Source of the DNA: Bacteroidota bacterium
GTDB lineage: Bacteria; Bacteroidota; Ignavibacteria; Kryptoniales; JAKASW01
Assembly: GCA_023381615.1 (NCBI GenBank)
Contig: JAMCQL010000036.1
Coordinates: 1 to 43,217, forward strand
DNA: 43,217 bases
Direction: 5' to 3'
Below, piece after piece: positions 7,322 through 15,432 of the stretch; position 1 is the stretch's first letter, and the number at the start of each line of letters is the position of its first letter. Position numbers and translations under genes: made by a program. The notes beneath the pieces were generated by a model. That model had not been told where the DNA came from and made no database searches. It worked only from the letters and a program-made list of their open reading frames with translations.

Positions 7322-7348
7322 GTTGCAAACACTTTCATAATTTGCAAC
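7322..7348. repeat. Inverted repeat between toxin gene and ffh
   Basis: GTTGCAAA (7322-7329) and TTTGCAAC (7341-7348) form an 8-bp stem with an 11-nt loop, followed by a T-rich stretch (AATCTCTTATTTTT). It could be a weak terminator for the toxin-antitoxin unit. The ffh promoter must lie in the same 105 bp, but no clear one is visible. Confidence 0.4.
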
Positions 7349-7398
7349 AATCTCTTATTTTTCGTAAATTTTCAGGCAAATTTTGACTCTTTTGCCAA

Positions 7399-8751
7399 AT
7401 GTTTGAACAAATTTCAGAAAAATTCGAAGCTATCTTCCACCGACTAAGTGGACAGGCGCGCATCTCCGATGATAATATCTCAGATGCGGTTAGAGAAGTG
7501 CGCCGTGCGCTTCTTGAAGGCGATGTCAATTACAAAGTCGCTCGTCAATTCACGGACGAAGTTCAGAAGAAAGCAGTCGGCCGGGGTGTTGTAAAAAGTC
7601 TAAACCCCGGACAGGTTTTCGTAAAGATTGTCTATGATGAGTTGGTACAGCTGTTAGGTGGAACGACAAGCGAATTAGAACTCACGCAAGACATTCCTAA
7701 CGTGATAATGATTGCCGGACTTCAAGGCTCCGGTAAAACTACTTTCGCCGCAAAACTTGCCAATCATCTCAGGGCGAAAGGGCGTTATCCTCTTCTTGTT
7801 GCTTGCGACGTTCACAGGCCCGCTGCTATCGACCAGTTGGAAACTCTCGGTCGGCAGATCAATATACCGGTTTATCTTGAACGCGGTGAGTCAGCTGTCG
7901 AGATAGCAAAGAGATCTATTGATTACGCGAGGAAGAACGCGCGCGATATAGCGATCATCGATACGGCAGGGCGACTGCATGTGGATGAAGAAATGATGCG
8001 CGAGGCGGAAGGCGTCAAGTCAGCTGTGAACCCGCATCAGATTTTGTTCGTCGTCGACTCGATGACGGGACAGGATGCTGTTAACACCGCGCAGGAGTTC
8101 AACAGGCGTTTGAACTTTAACGGTGTTGTTCTGACCAAACTAGATGGAGATGCACGCGGCGGCGCGGCATTGTCCGTAAGATCGGTTGTCCAGAAGCCCA
8201 TTAAGTTCGTAAGCTTGGGTGAAAAGCTTGATCAACTTGAAGTGTTCCATCCCGACAGAATGGCTTCACGCATTCTCGGAATGGGAGACGTGGTCACACT
8301 CGTCGAAAAAGTTCAGCAGCAGGTAGACGAGACCAAAGCTGCGAAGCTCGAGCAGCGGCTGAGGAAAAACGAGTTTACGCTGGAAGATTTCCGGGACCAG
8401 TTGAGAGAAATAAAAAAGATGGGACCGTTGAAGGACGTCTTGTCCATGATTCCCGGAGTATCGAGCGCTGTCCGAAATGCAACGGTTGATGAAAAAGCGC
8501 TTGTGAGAATAGAGTCGGTGATCAATTCGATGACAATTGCAGAGAGAGAAAAACCGCATATCATAGACGGCAGGCGAAGAAAAAGAATTGCAGCCGGCAG
8601 CGGTACAACAGTTCAAGACATTAACAGACTTTTGAAACAATTTTCGGAAATGCAGAGAATGTTCAAGACTCTTTCCAAAGGAAAATTCGGGAAAGCTGCT
8701 CTTGCGAATGCCGCTTACGGCATCCCGCATGCTAAAACAAAATTTAAATAA
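7399..8751 (+). CDS. ffh: Signal recognition particle GTPase Ffh
   Basis: 450 residues, normal for Ffh. The N domain (1-95) is a four-helix bundle with the typical ALLEGDVNYKVA run. The G domain has the P-loop GLQGSGKTT (107-115), CDVHRPAAIDQL, DTAGRLHVDEEM (188-199) and TKLDGDARGGAA (246-257). The M domain from about 330 ends with the 4.5S RNA-binding helix-turn-helix pattern IIDGRRRKRIAAGSGTTVQD and NRLLKQFSEMQRM. Ffh binds signal sequences on the ribosome and docks with FtsY at the membrane. No SRP RNA gene was found in the window. No Shine-Dalgarno is visible before the ATG. It begins the conserved ffh-rpsP-rimM-trmD-rplS order. Confidence 0.97.
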   Translation: MFEQISEKFEAIFHRLSGQARISDDNISDAVREVRRALLEGDVNYKVARQFTDEVQKKAVGRGVVKSLNPGQVFVKIVYDELVQLLGGTTSELELTQDIPNVIMIAGLQGSGKTTFAAKLANHLRAKGRYPLLVACDVHRPAAIDQLETLGRQINIPVYLERGESAVEIAKRSIDYARKNARDIAIIDTAGRLHVDEEMMREAEGVKSAVNPHQILFVVDSMTGQDAVNTAQEFNRRLNFNGVVLTKLDGDARGGAALSVRSVVQKPIKFVSLGEKLDQLEVFHPDRMASRILGMGDVVTLVEKVQQQVDETKAAKLEQRLRKNEFTLEDFRDQLREIKKMGPLKDVLSMIPGVSSAVRNATVDEKALVRIESVINSMTIAEREKPHIIDGRRRKRIAAGSGTTVQDINRLLKQFSEMQRMFKTLSKGKFGKAALANAAYGIPHAKTKFK

Positions 8752-8755
8752 TTGA

Positions 8756-8798
8756 GCGGGACATGTGTTTCCCGCTTCCCGATAGAAACACTCGGGAA
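8756..8798 (+). terminator. Paired hairpins between ffh and rpsP
   Basis: GCGGGA (8756-8761) / TCCCGC (8770-8775) is followed directly by TTCCCGA (8776-8782) / TCGGGAA (8792-8798) and then TGACATTTTT. It may attenuate read-through from ffh, or act as an RNA-processing site ahead of the ribosomal genes. The T-run is short, so full termination is uncertain. Confidence 0.45.
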
Positions 8799-8825
8799 TG
8801 ACATTTTTAAAATTAGGAGGAAACT

Positions 8826-9263
8826 TTGGCGGTAAGACTAAGACTACGAAGAACCGGACGAAAAAATCAACCATCTTATAAAGTCGTTGCGGCAGATTCC
8901 CGTTCGCCTCGCGACGGACGTTTCATCGAAGCGGTGGGAACATATAACCCATTAAGGAGCCCGGCGGAAATTAAGTTCAATGAAGAGAAAGCGTTTAAGT
9001 GGCTCCGACGCGGTGCGCTGCCGACCGATACCGTCCGCAGTTTGCTTCGTAAGTCGGGTTTATGGTACAAATGGTACCTCATGAAAAAAGGTTTGGACGA
9101 ACCTGCAATCGCACAGAAGTTAACCGAATGGCAAGCCGGACAGGAAGCAAAGCTTGCACGCGATGCGGAACGCAAACAAAGACGTAAAGCATCAAAGAAA
9201 TCAAAGAAAGCGACCGAAGCTGCTCCTGCTGAAGCAAGTCAGCCGGGACAGTCTGTTGCGTGA
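8826..9263 (+). CDS. rpsP: 30S ribosomal protein S16 with C-terminal extension
   Basis: 145 residues. The start is TTG at 8826, fixed by a perfect AGGAGG (8815-8820) 5 nt upstream and by the family N-terminus [41 protein letters not shown] (22-42) is the S16 signature. Ordinary S16 is about 80-90 residues. Here a lysine/alanine-rich tail from about 100 ([20 protein letters not shown], then [13 protein letters not shown]) adds about 50 residues. Such tails occur in some Bacteroidota S16 proteins. S16 binds 16S rRNA during early 30S assembly, and the maturation factor RimM is encoded two genes downstream. Confidence 0.96.
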   Translation: MAVRLRLRRTGRKNQPSYKVVAADSRSPRDGRFIEAVGTYNPLRSPAEIKFNEEKAFKWLRRGALPTDTVRSLLRKSGLWYKWYLMKKGLDEPAIAQKLTEWQAGQEAKLARDAERKQRRKASKKSKKATEAAPAEASQPGQSVA

Positions 9264-9280
9264 GCGAGAATGAGCTTTTC

Positions 9281-9390
9281 CCGAAGGACTCCTTCGGAGA
9301 GTTTAGTTGGATTACATTTTGCGAGTTAGTCCCGATGCCGGTCGGGATCCCGACTGAAGTCGGGGCAGGAGAAAAACGCGGGCTAAACTC
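9281..9390. repeat. Compound palindromic element between rpsP and khpA
   Basis: First comes a hairpin CCGAAGG (9281-9287) / CCTTCGG (9291-9297). Next, an outer stem GAGTTTAG (9299-9306) pairs with CTAAACTC (9383-9390). The outer stem encloses two tandem members of the 18-bp family, TCCCGATGCCGGTCGGGA (9330-9347) and the copy at 9348-9365. As RNA this would be a branched structure in the ribosomal-gene transcript. Confidence 0.65.
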
Positions 9391-9409
9391 GGTAAATGTT
9401 CAACTATTC

Positions 9410-9466
9410 TTCTCCCGTTGAATTAGGGAGAAAAACAAAAAAAGCAATCCTGACCATGGTCGGGAT
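9410..9466. repeat. Two further hairpins before khpA
   Basis: TTCTCCC (9410-9416) / GGGAGAA (9426-9432), then ATCCTGACCATGGTCGGGAT (9447-9466), a diverged copy of the 18-bp palindrome. They lie just upstream of the khpA Shine-Dalgarno (9488-9495). A longer reading of the khpA frame from 9396 would translate these repeats and is unlikely. Confidence 0.5.
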
Positions 9467-9500
9467 GCTTATCAGGCTCAGGTTAGAAAGGAGGTCCGCA

Positions 9501-9737
9501 ATGCATGACTTCGTTGAATACATTACAAAAAAACTGGTGGACAAACCTGACAGCGTTCAGTTGACTCAAGAGGAGAAGGAAGCCAACAAGGTGGTCTTTC
9601 AACTGAAGGTCGCTCCTGAAGATGTTGGAAAGGTGATCGGCCGGAAGGGACGGACCGCCAACGCGATTCGAACTCTTTTAAGTGCCGTCGCCGCTCGTGA
9701 AGGCAAACGCGCTATTTTAGAAATAATCGACAAGTAG
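9501..9737 (+). CDS. khpA: KH-domain RNA-binding protein KhpA (YlqC/UPF0109)
   Basis: 78 residues, the usual size for this single-KH protein. The start is ATG at 9501, with AAAGGAGGT 5 nt upstream; the frame is open further back only through repeat sequence. MHDFVEYITKKLVDKPD is the standard N-terminus, and the KH loop GKVIGRKGR carries the G-x-x-G (IGRKG) that holds single-stranded RNA. KhpA pairs with KhpB/Jag in other bacteria and influences cell elongation and RNA levels; khpB is not in the window. Its place between rpsP and rimM is the conserved one. Confidence 0.93.
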   Translation: MHDFVEYITKKLVDKPDSVQLTQEEKEANKVVFQLKVAPEDVGKVIGRKGRTANAIRTLLSAVAAREGKRAILEIIDK

Positions 9738-9741
9738 TCGA

Positions 9742-9838
9742 GCGCGGGTTATCCGCGCACATTTTCTTTAGCCCGCTTTTTACTCCTCCCGACATCGGTC
9801 GGGAGGGCGACGGTGAACCGTCTTCTCCGAACGTCGCC
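9742..9838 (+). terminator. Hairpin cluster after khpA, possible terminator
   Basis: GCGCGG (9742-9747) / CCGCGC (9753-9758) can refold so that GCGGG pairs with the CCCGC just before TTTTT (about 9772-9781). An 18-bp family copy follows (TCCCGACATCGGTCGGGA, 9787-9804). Then a nested pair GGCGACG (9806-9812) / CGTCGCC (9832-9838) appears, with ACGGT/ACCGT inside. It may separate rpsP-khpA from rimM-trmD-rplS. No clear promoter was found in 9839-9897. Confidence 0.45.
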
Positions 9839-9897
9839 GTGTGATAAGAGGCCGACCTACAGAAGAGATCTGTTGACTCAACATTTGATGAAGTGTA

Positions 9898-10446
9898 ATG
9901 GAAAATTTTGTCCTTATAGGAATTGTCAGAAAAGTGCGTGGAACTAAAGGCGATCTGAAAGTCGAATCTTTGAGCGATATTCCCGGTCGGTTCGCTGGAC
10001 TTAAAGATGCTTTCTTTCGAAAGCGCGATGCTGTTGAAGCAGTCAAATATAAGGTTGAAAAAAGCGAATTGATTAACGATTACGTTGTGATGAAATTAAA
10101 TGGTGTAAATTCTTTCGACGATGCCTCTTCGTTTGTCGGCGCAGAAGTCCTCGTCCCTGAGTCGGAGAAGGCGAGTCTTCCCGTCGGCACTTACTTCGTC
10201 GATTCGCTGATTGGAATGAGCGTAAAAGATTTGAATGGAAATAAAATAGGCGTGGTTGCAGACGTGCTGTCAAATTCGGTGCAGAGTGTTCTTTCTATTG
10301 AAACGGAAAACGGTTCTGAATTTAATTTGCCGTTCGTGAAAGAGTTCGTGAGGAATGTCGATCTTGATGAGAAAGAGATAAGGGTTGAGTTGATCGAAGG
10401 AATTGTGCCGGAGGCTAAGATTGAAGGCGGCGTCGATGAGAATTGA
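9898..10446 (+). CDS. rimM: Ribosome maturation factor RimM
   Basis: 182 residues, typical of RimM. The N-terminal beta-barrel starts LIGIVRKVRGTKGDLKVE (about 5-22), matching the family pattern of a G-x-I-x-x-x-x-G-x-x-G-x-(L/V)-(K/R)-V opening. The C-terminal PRC-barrel covers about 95-165 (SLIGMSVKDLNGNKIGVVADVL). RimM binds S19 and helps form the head of the 30S subunit. No good Shine-Dalgarno precedes the ATG. Its end overlaps trmD by 11 bp, so the two are probably translationally coupled. Confidence 0.95.
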   Translation: MENFVLIGIVRKVRGTKGDLKVESLSDIPGRFAGLKDAFFRKRDAVEAVKYKVEKSELINDYVVMKLNGVNSFDDASSFVGAEVLVPESEKASLPVGTYFVDSLIGMSVKDLNGNKIGVVADVLSNSVQSVLSIETENGSEFNLPFVKEFVRNVDLDEKEIRVELIEGIVPEAKIEGGVDEN

Positions 10447-11143
10447 CACCATTACGGCGTTTCCGAAGATGTTTGCGAGTCCGCTCGGCGAAAGCATGCT
10501 GAAGAAGGCTCAAGAGCGAAATGTCGTTGAGATTGTCGTACACGACCTTCGCACTTGCGCTCACGATAAACACAAGACTGTTGACGATTCGCCGTACGGC
10601 GGCGGTGCAGGAATGGTTCTGAAGCCGGAACCGGTTTTTGAATGTGTTGAGAAGCTGCTTGCTGAGCGCACCTATGATGATGTAATTCTACTTACCGCCG
10701 ATGGGGAGACGTTTAATCAGGTTATGGCGAATGAATTGTCGCTAAAACAAAATCTCATTTTCATTTGCGGTCATTATAAAGGCGTAGATGAGCGCATAAG
10801 AGAACGCCTTGTAACAAAAGAAATTTCTATCGGAGATTATGTCCTTACCGGCGGAGAAATAGCGGCGTTGGCAACGATCGATGCAATTATCAGGCTTCTG
10901 CCCGGAGCGCTCGGCGACAGCGAGAGTGCGTTGAACGATTCGTTTCAGACAGGACTTCTTGATTCGCCGCAATACACAAGGCCCGCCGAGTTCAGAGGTA
11001 TGAATGTTCCTGAAGTTTTGTTGGGCGGCGACCATGAAGAAGTCAGGAAATGGCGCGAAGAGATGAGTCTCGTAAGGACGACAAAGCGCCGGCCGGATTT
11101 GTTGGAAAAATATTTTTCTGAGCCAAAGGCTCATAAGCCTTAG
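10436..11143 (+). CDS. trmD: tRNA (guanine-N1)-methyltransferase TrmD
   Basis: 235 residues from ATG 10436, which gives the family N-terminus [13 protein letters not shown]; the frame is open for 11 more codons upstream but these lie inside rimM. SPOUT-fold signatures are [28 protein letters not shown] and [16 protein letters not shown], the last two forming the knotted SAM site, and [12 protein letters not shown] for the tRNA/catalytic loop. It makes m1G37 in tRNAs that read codons starting with C or G in several families, preventing +1 frameshifts. It lies in the standard order between rimM and rplS. Confidence 0.97.
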   Translation: MRIDTITAFPKMFASPLGESMLKKAQERNVVEIVVHDLRTCAHDKHKTVDDSPYGGGAGMVLKPEPVFECVEKLLAERTYDDVILLTADGETFNQVMANELSLKQNLIFICGHYKGVDERIRERLVTKEISIGDYVLTGGEIAALATIDAIIRLLPGALGDSESALNDSFQTGLLDSPQYTRPAEFRGMNVPEVLLGGDHEEVRKWREEMSLVRTTKRRPDLLEKYFSEPKAHKP

Positions 11144-11174
11144 GCTTAAAAGTTTGAGAAAACGGAGAATAAAC

Positions 11175-11513
11175 ATGAATAAAATATCATTAGTTGAAGC
11201 AGCTCACTTAAAAACAGACTTACCGGAGTTTCGCTCGGGCGATACGGTGAATGTTCATTTCAAAGTCGTTGAAGGCGATAAGGAACGTATTCAGGATTTT
11301 GAAGGGATCGTCATAAGCCGTCGCGGCGGAGGTCTGAAAGAGACTTTCACCGTCCGCAAGATCTCGAATGGCGTTGGCGTAGAGAGAATATTTCCAATTC
11401 ACTCGCCGCGCATTGCAAAAATTGAGGTTGTCCGTGGCGGCAAAGTCCGGCGAGCGAAACTGTTTTATTTGAGAGAGTTAGCGAGCAAGGCGGTTCGTCA
11501 GAAGACCACATAA
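11175..11513 (+). CDS. rplS: 50S ribosomal protein L19
   Basis: 112 residues. ATG 11175 has ACGGAG 7 nt upstream; an in-frame start at 11154 would add seven non-conserved residues and is rejected. Core sequence: [49 protein letters not shown] and [21 protein letters not shown], all standard for L19. L19 sits at the interface of the two subunits. It is 31 nt after trmD and 15 nt before mqnE, so the menaquinone genes are likely to be co-transcribed. Confidence 0.97.
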   Translation: MNKISLVEAAHLKTDLPEFRSGDTVNVHFKVVEGDKERIQDFEGIVISRRGGGLKETFTVRKISNGVGVERIFPIHSPRIAKIEVVRGGKVRRAKLFYLRELASKAVRQKTT

Positions 11514-11528
11514 CAAATCGGAGGAGGA

Positions 11529-12692
11529 GTGTTTCAGTCCACAAGCCACGGGCTCGCTGCGGTGAGATCCGACGCGCCACAGATCGAAAGAGAGATTCCG
11601 ATTTTTGAAGAGGCGAAGGCATTTGCCGGGTTGGAAGATATTTATTCCAAAGTAAAAGCCGGCGAAAGGCTGAATCGCGAAGACGGAATTAGACTTTACA
11701 ACACCGATAATCTTCTTGCGCTCGGCTTTCTGGCAAATATGGTTCGCGAAAGAATTAACGGCGCGAATACATATTTCGTGAGGAATTACTATCTGAACTA
11801 CACGAATATCTGCGAGCTCGATTGCAAGTTCTGCTCTTTCTATCGTAAAGAAGGACAGGACGGCGCATTTCTCATGAGTCTCGATCACATCTTCAAGACA
11901 ATTGAGAGCGACAAAGAGAACATAACCGAGATGCACATTGTCGGCGGCCTTCACGATGGTCTTCCGTACGATTATTATCTGCAGATGCTTCGCGGAATAA
12001 AGAAGATAGACTCGAGAATACACATAAAGGCGTTCACCGCAGTTGAGATCGACTTCTTCGCGAGGCTGTACGGATTGACCGTAGAGAAAGTCCTGCTGGA
12101 TTTCAAGGAAGCAGGGCTTGACGCGATGCCGGGAGGCGGCGCAGAAATTTTCAGCGACCGTGTCCGAGAAAAAATGTTTGCCGATAAAATCGGAGCTGAT
12201 GAATGGGTAAGCGTGATCAAGACCGCTCATCGGCTCGGTATACCTTCCAATGCGACTATGCTTTACGGGCACATGGAGAAAATCGAGGAGAGGGTCGATC
12301 ATCTCATCCGCCTCCGCGAGGTGCAGGACGAGACCAATGGGTTCTTTGCTTTCATTCCGCTTGCTTATCATCCTCATGTCGAAGATTCGACTCAGTGGGC
12401 GACCGGCGTAGACAATCTGAAGAGCATAGCTGTCAGCAGACTAATGCTCGACAATTTTCCGCACATAAAAGCTTATTGGATTTCAATGGGCGCGAAAGTG
12501 GCGCAGATCAGCCTCGGATTCGGGGCGGACGACCTCGACGGAACGGTTCGCGACGAGAGAGTTTTCCATATGGCCGGCGCCTCGACTGAAAATGCGCTGA
12601 CAAAACGTCAGCTCGTTAAGCTCATTAAAGACGCAGGCCGGATTCCGATAGAGCGCGATGCGCTTTACAATGCAATCGAGAACTTCGCTTAA
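11529..12692 (+). CDS. mqnE: Aminodeoxyfutalosine synthase (radical SAM), MqnE
   Basis: 387 residues. Radical SAM enzyme that joins the MqnA product to SAM-derived adenosine in the futalosine pathway of menaquinone synthesis. NYTNICELDCKFCSFYR gives the C-x3-C-x2-C cluster (Cys95, Cys99, Cys102) that holds the 4Fe-4S. MqnE rather than MqnC is indicated by HIVGGLHDGLPYDYY, HIKAFTAVEIDFFA, DAMPGGGAEIF, SNATMLYGH and the ending AGASTENALTKRQL. The start is GTG at 11529, four nt after GGAGG; GTG 11562 is the only nearby alternative. The later pathway genes (mqnB, mqnC, mqnD) are not in the window, so the set is split. Confidence 0.93.
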   Translation: MFQSTSHGLAAVRSDAPQIEREIPIFEEAKAFAGLEDIYSKVKAGERLNREDGIRLYNTDNLLALGFLANMVRERINGANTYFVRNYYLNYTNICELDCKFCSFYRKEGQDGAFLMSLDHIFKTIESDKENITEMHIVGGLHDGLPYDYYLQMLRGIKKIDSRIHIKAFTAVEIDFFARLYGLTVEKVLLDFKEAGLDAMPGGGAEIFSDRVREKMFADKIGADEWVSVIKTAHRLGIPSNATMLYGHMEKIEERVDHLIRLREVQDETNGFFAFIPLAYHPHVEDSTQWATGVDNLKSIAVSRLMLDNFPHIKAYWISMGAKVAQISLGFGADDLDGTVRDERVFHMAGASTENALTKRQLVKLIKDAGRIPIERDALYNAIENFA

Positions 12693-12724
12693 TTAAATCA
12701 CCAAGGACAAGGCAGGGGATCATA

Positions 12725-13567
12725 ATGTCCGAGAGAAAGAAAAAATTAGGTGCGGTGAGTTTCCTCAATACCAAGCCGCTGATATACGGAATAGAAAAAA
12801 ATCTTTTCCCTCATAACTTCGAATTAATCAAGGCAATTCCGTCTTCGTTGGCTGTTGAATTAAATGCAGGGAAGTTAGATGTCGCTTTGATTCCGAGCAT
12901 TGCCTATGCGAAGAATAGCCCGTCGCTCCGAATCGTTCCTGAATGCGGGATAATCGCTCACGGGGCAGTGAACAGCATTCGTTTGTATTTCAACAAAAAC
13001 CTAAAAAGCATTCGCTCGGTTGCTGTCGACATAAGTTCGATGACCTCTGTGGTTCTCACAAAAATTATCCTCGCTGAAAGGTTTGAGGTTAAGCCGGGAT
13101 TCATCGCCGCAATGCCTGATGTCGAGAAGATGCTTGCCTCTGCAGATGCCGCGCTTGTTATCGGCGACTCAGCGCTGTTCAAGACGGAATCCGTCGGCAG
13201 AAATTATCTCGACCTTGCTGAAGAGTGGAACGACATGACGGGGCTGCCATTTGTTTTCGCGGTTTGGGCTGGGAGGCAGGGCGCAATTGATCTCGACGAT
13301 ACTCAAGCTATCATTTCGTCGAAGAATCTTGGGTTGGATAACATCGACGTGGTCTGCCGTGAAGCTGCCGCAGAATACGATGCTGATTTTAATCTCGTCA
13401 AGTCTTATCTCACGGATAATATTCAGTTCAACCTTGGGGACGAAGAAATTGCGGGAATGAAACAGTATTTTGAACTCGCCTATTACCACGGTGCCCTCGA
13501 ATATCTTCCTTCTCTGAATTTTTATCCGCTTGAAGAAGCCGCAGAAGAGTCGCCGTCCCTCAACTGA
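12725..13567 (+). CDS. mqnA: Chorismate dehydratase MqnA
   Basis: 280 residues with the MqnA/MqnD periplasmic-binding-like fold. The N-terminus LGAVSFLNTKPLIYGIEK is the MqnA signature (S-[FY]-L-N-T/A-x-P). SLAVELNAGKLDVALIPSIAYA and AHGAVNSIRLYFNKN continue the pattern. The enzyme dehydrates chorismate to 3-enolpyruvylbenzoate, the first step of the futalosine route, and feeds MqnE encoded 32 nt upstream. The ATG at 12725 has AGGGGA upstream. It could in principle be MqnD, but the opening SFLNTKPL favours MqnA. Confidence 0.88.
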   Translation: MSERKKKLGAVSFLNTKPLIYGIEKNLFPHNFELIKAIPSSLAVELNAGKLDVALIPSIAYAKNSPSLRIVPECGIIAHGAVNSIRLYFNKNLKSIRSVAVDISSMTSVVLTKIILAERFEVKPGFIAAMPDVEKMLASADAALVIGDSALFKTESVGRNYLDLAEEWNDMTGLPFVFAVWAGRQGAIDLDDTQAIISSKNLGLDNIDVVCREAAAEYDADFNLVKSYLTDNIQFNLGDEEIAGMKQYFELAYYHGALEYLPSLNFYPLEEAAEESPSLN

Positions 13568-13624
13568 GTAGATGTAACAAATCTGCCTGAAATCGTAGGT
13601 TGTCTGAGAAAAGGAGTTTCTAAA

Positions 13625-15325
13625 ATGAAACAGTTGTTTCTATTTTTCGTGATTTTTTTTGCTTTCGCCGCGTTTTCATCTGCGGAGGCGCAGGGGAAGG
13701 ATACAACATACGCAATTCAGAGGGGAGTAATTGATTCACTGAAGTTTGAACTGCAGAAAATTGAAAACGCTTATCGGTCGTTCAAGGAACGCACTGATTC
13801 AACCCAGCAATTCACTGAAATGGACAGGTTGGAGCTTGAGAAACTTTCAGAAATTCTGCAAAGAGTCGGGAAAGAAATTCAGTCGATGTCTGATAATGCC
13901 CAACGGCTCGCCGAGGATGCCGCCAAAGTTTATGATGTCAGGAACGCTGTCGTTCAAAACGGTGATTACACGCTCGGCAATGACGCTGTGCTGAACAGCG
14001 ATTTGAAAGTTCTGAACGGAGACGCATTTATCTACGGAACAATACACGGCAGTCTTATAGTCGTTAACGGTGACGCGTACATAAGAGAGGATGCAAGAAT
14101 TTCAGGGAATGTGGTAGTCGTTAACGGCAGAGCCCATGTCAGTGAAGATGCTGCAATCGAAGGCAATGTCATCGAGCGCGGAGGAAGCGGCCTTGAAGGA
14201 AGACGTGTGCTATCTGAAAGACTAAGGTTGACAGATCACCCGGACATTTGGCAAAACCACAATATTATCTTTGAATCGCTCGCGGCGAATTACAATCGTG
14301 TTGATGGCCTTTTCTTAGGTTTAGGACATAACAAGGACTATTACTGGAGTGGTACAGACAGCTTTTCGCCGTATGGATTTGTGGGATATGCTTTCAGCCT
14401 CCACAGATGGAGGTATCAGATGGGATTGGATAAATGGTTCGGCAACGAAAACAGATTTGAACTTGGAATCGAAGGACACTCGCTCACGGATTCCAAAGAC
14501 TATTGGATAATCGGTCCGAAAGAAAATTTCTTGTATTCAATTCTTGCCCGCGAAGATTTCATGGACTATTTCTCGCGCCAAGGGGTGTCGTTTCATGTTG
14601 CACAATACTATCACATGAACTCCAGAATAACTCTCAGTTATGATGTGGATAAGTATTCATCTTTGTCGAACAACACGAATTGGTCTATCTTTGGCGGGGA
14701 CAAATCTTTTCGTGAAAATCCGCCTATAACTGACGGATGGATGAGAAGCGTTGTCATGAAATTGGAGCACAGGAATTACTCCGGCGGCGACAGCAGGAGG
14801 CGTGGATGGATGGCAGGCCTGCGAGGTGAGACGACCGTCAGCGGCGCGTTTGATTTCAAGATGCTGACCGCAGATGCAGTTAGATACCAGCCGCTCTTTT
14901 CAGGTCTGCAATTGAATATGAGATTGAGGGCCGGAACTTCAGCCGGTGTTCTGCCGCTGCAGCGTTCATATCAAATCGGCGGCTTCAACACTTTGAATGC
15001 ATTCCCATATAAAGAATTTTCGGGGAACAGGCTTCTGTTGTTCAACTTCGAATTCCTATTCAATCCGGAATTATTCCACCATTCCGGTTTCTTCCCATTG
15101 AATACTGTTACTCTAATTCTATTTGGCGACGTGGGGCAGGTGAAAGATGCAGGTTCGTCTACCGTTCTCGCCGGCGGCTGGGGAGTGATCAACGCGAAAG
15201 ATTTCAAGTCCGACTTTGGAGTTGGATTGGGAAGCGGCAGCGGTGCTTTTCGCATTTTTCTTGCATGGAGAACAGATATCGCCACTTCTCCGACTTTTGG
15301 AATTCGAATTGCCCGGCCGTTCTAG
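13625..15325 (+). CDS. Outer-membrane beta-barrel protein with coiled-coil and bactofilin-like repeat region
   Basis: 566 residues. A signal peptide covers 1-23 (FAFAAFSSAEAQ). Residues about 30-95 are charged and helical, a likely coiled coil (SLKFELQKIENAYRSFKER, LEKLSEILQRVGKE). Residues about 108-170 hold short beta-repeats in the style of bactofilin/polymer-forming domains: VLNSDLKVLNGDAFIYGT, SLIVVNGDAYIRE, NVVVVNGRAHVSE. From about 215 the sequence alternates aromatic and polar residues as an outer-membrane barrel. GGFNTLNAFPYKEFSGNRLL and the end GIRIARPF match the surface-antigen (Omp85/D15-like) C-terminal barrel. AAAGGAG precedes the ATG. The function is unknown; the domain combination suggests a structural link from the periplasm to the outer membrane. 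Confidence 0.75.
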   Translation: MKQLFLFFVIFFAFAAFSSAEAQGKDTTYAIQRGVIDSLKFELQKIENAYRSFKERTDSTQQFTEMDRLELEKLSEILQRVGKEIQSMSDNAQRLAEDAAKVYDVRNAVVQNGDYTLGNDAVLNSDLKVLNGDAFIYGTIHGSLIVVNGDAYIREDARISGNVVVVNGRAHVSEDAAIEGNVIERGGSGLEGRRVLSERLRLTDHPDIWQNHNIIFESLAANYNRVDGLFLGLGHNKDYYWSGTDSFSPYGFVGYAFSLHRWRYQMGLDKWFGNENRFELGIEGHSLTDSKDYWIIGPKENFLYSILAREDFMDYFSRQGVSFHVAQYYHMNSRITLSYDVDKYSSLSNNTNWSIFGGDKSFRENPPITDGWMRSVVMKLEHRNYSGGDSRRRGWMAGLRGETTVSGAFDFKMLTADAVRYQPLFSGLQLNMRLRAGTSAGVLPLQRSYQIGGFNTLNAFPYKEFSGNRLLLFNFEFLFNPELFHHSGFFPLNTVTLILFGDVGQVKDAGSSTVLAGGWGVINAKDFKSDFGVGLGSGSGAFRIFLAWRTDIATSPTFGIRIARPF

Positions 15326-15354
15326 GTCTCGGAGGATTTTCAAATGTGAGTAAC

Positions 15355-15397
15355 AAAAAAAGGTGTGCAGCGAATCGGGGTACGCCGCACACCTTTT
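15355..15397. terminator. Bidirectional intrinsic terminator
   Basis: AAAAGGTGTGC (15358-15368) pairs with GCACACCTTTT (15387-15397), with GCG/CGC extending the stem inside. It has A-runs on the left and T-runs on the right, so it can stop transcripts of both the outer-membrane protein gene (+) and the glutamate dehydrogenase gene (-), which converge here. Confidence 0.9.
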
Positions 15398-15432
15398 CCT
15401 AAAAGTGTAGCTCTCGTTACAAGAAAGAACGC

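Noticed and set aside
8266..8874. 202-codon minus-strand ORF opposite ffh and rpsP
   Set aside because: Shadow of the ffh M domain; no ribosome-binding site or domain.
11478..12377. 299-codon ORF on the minus strand across rplS and mqnE
   Set aside because: It lies opposite two unmistakable genes and its sequence has no recognisable family features.
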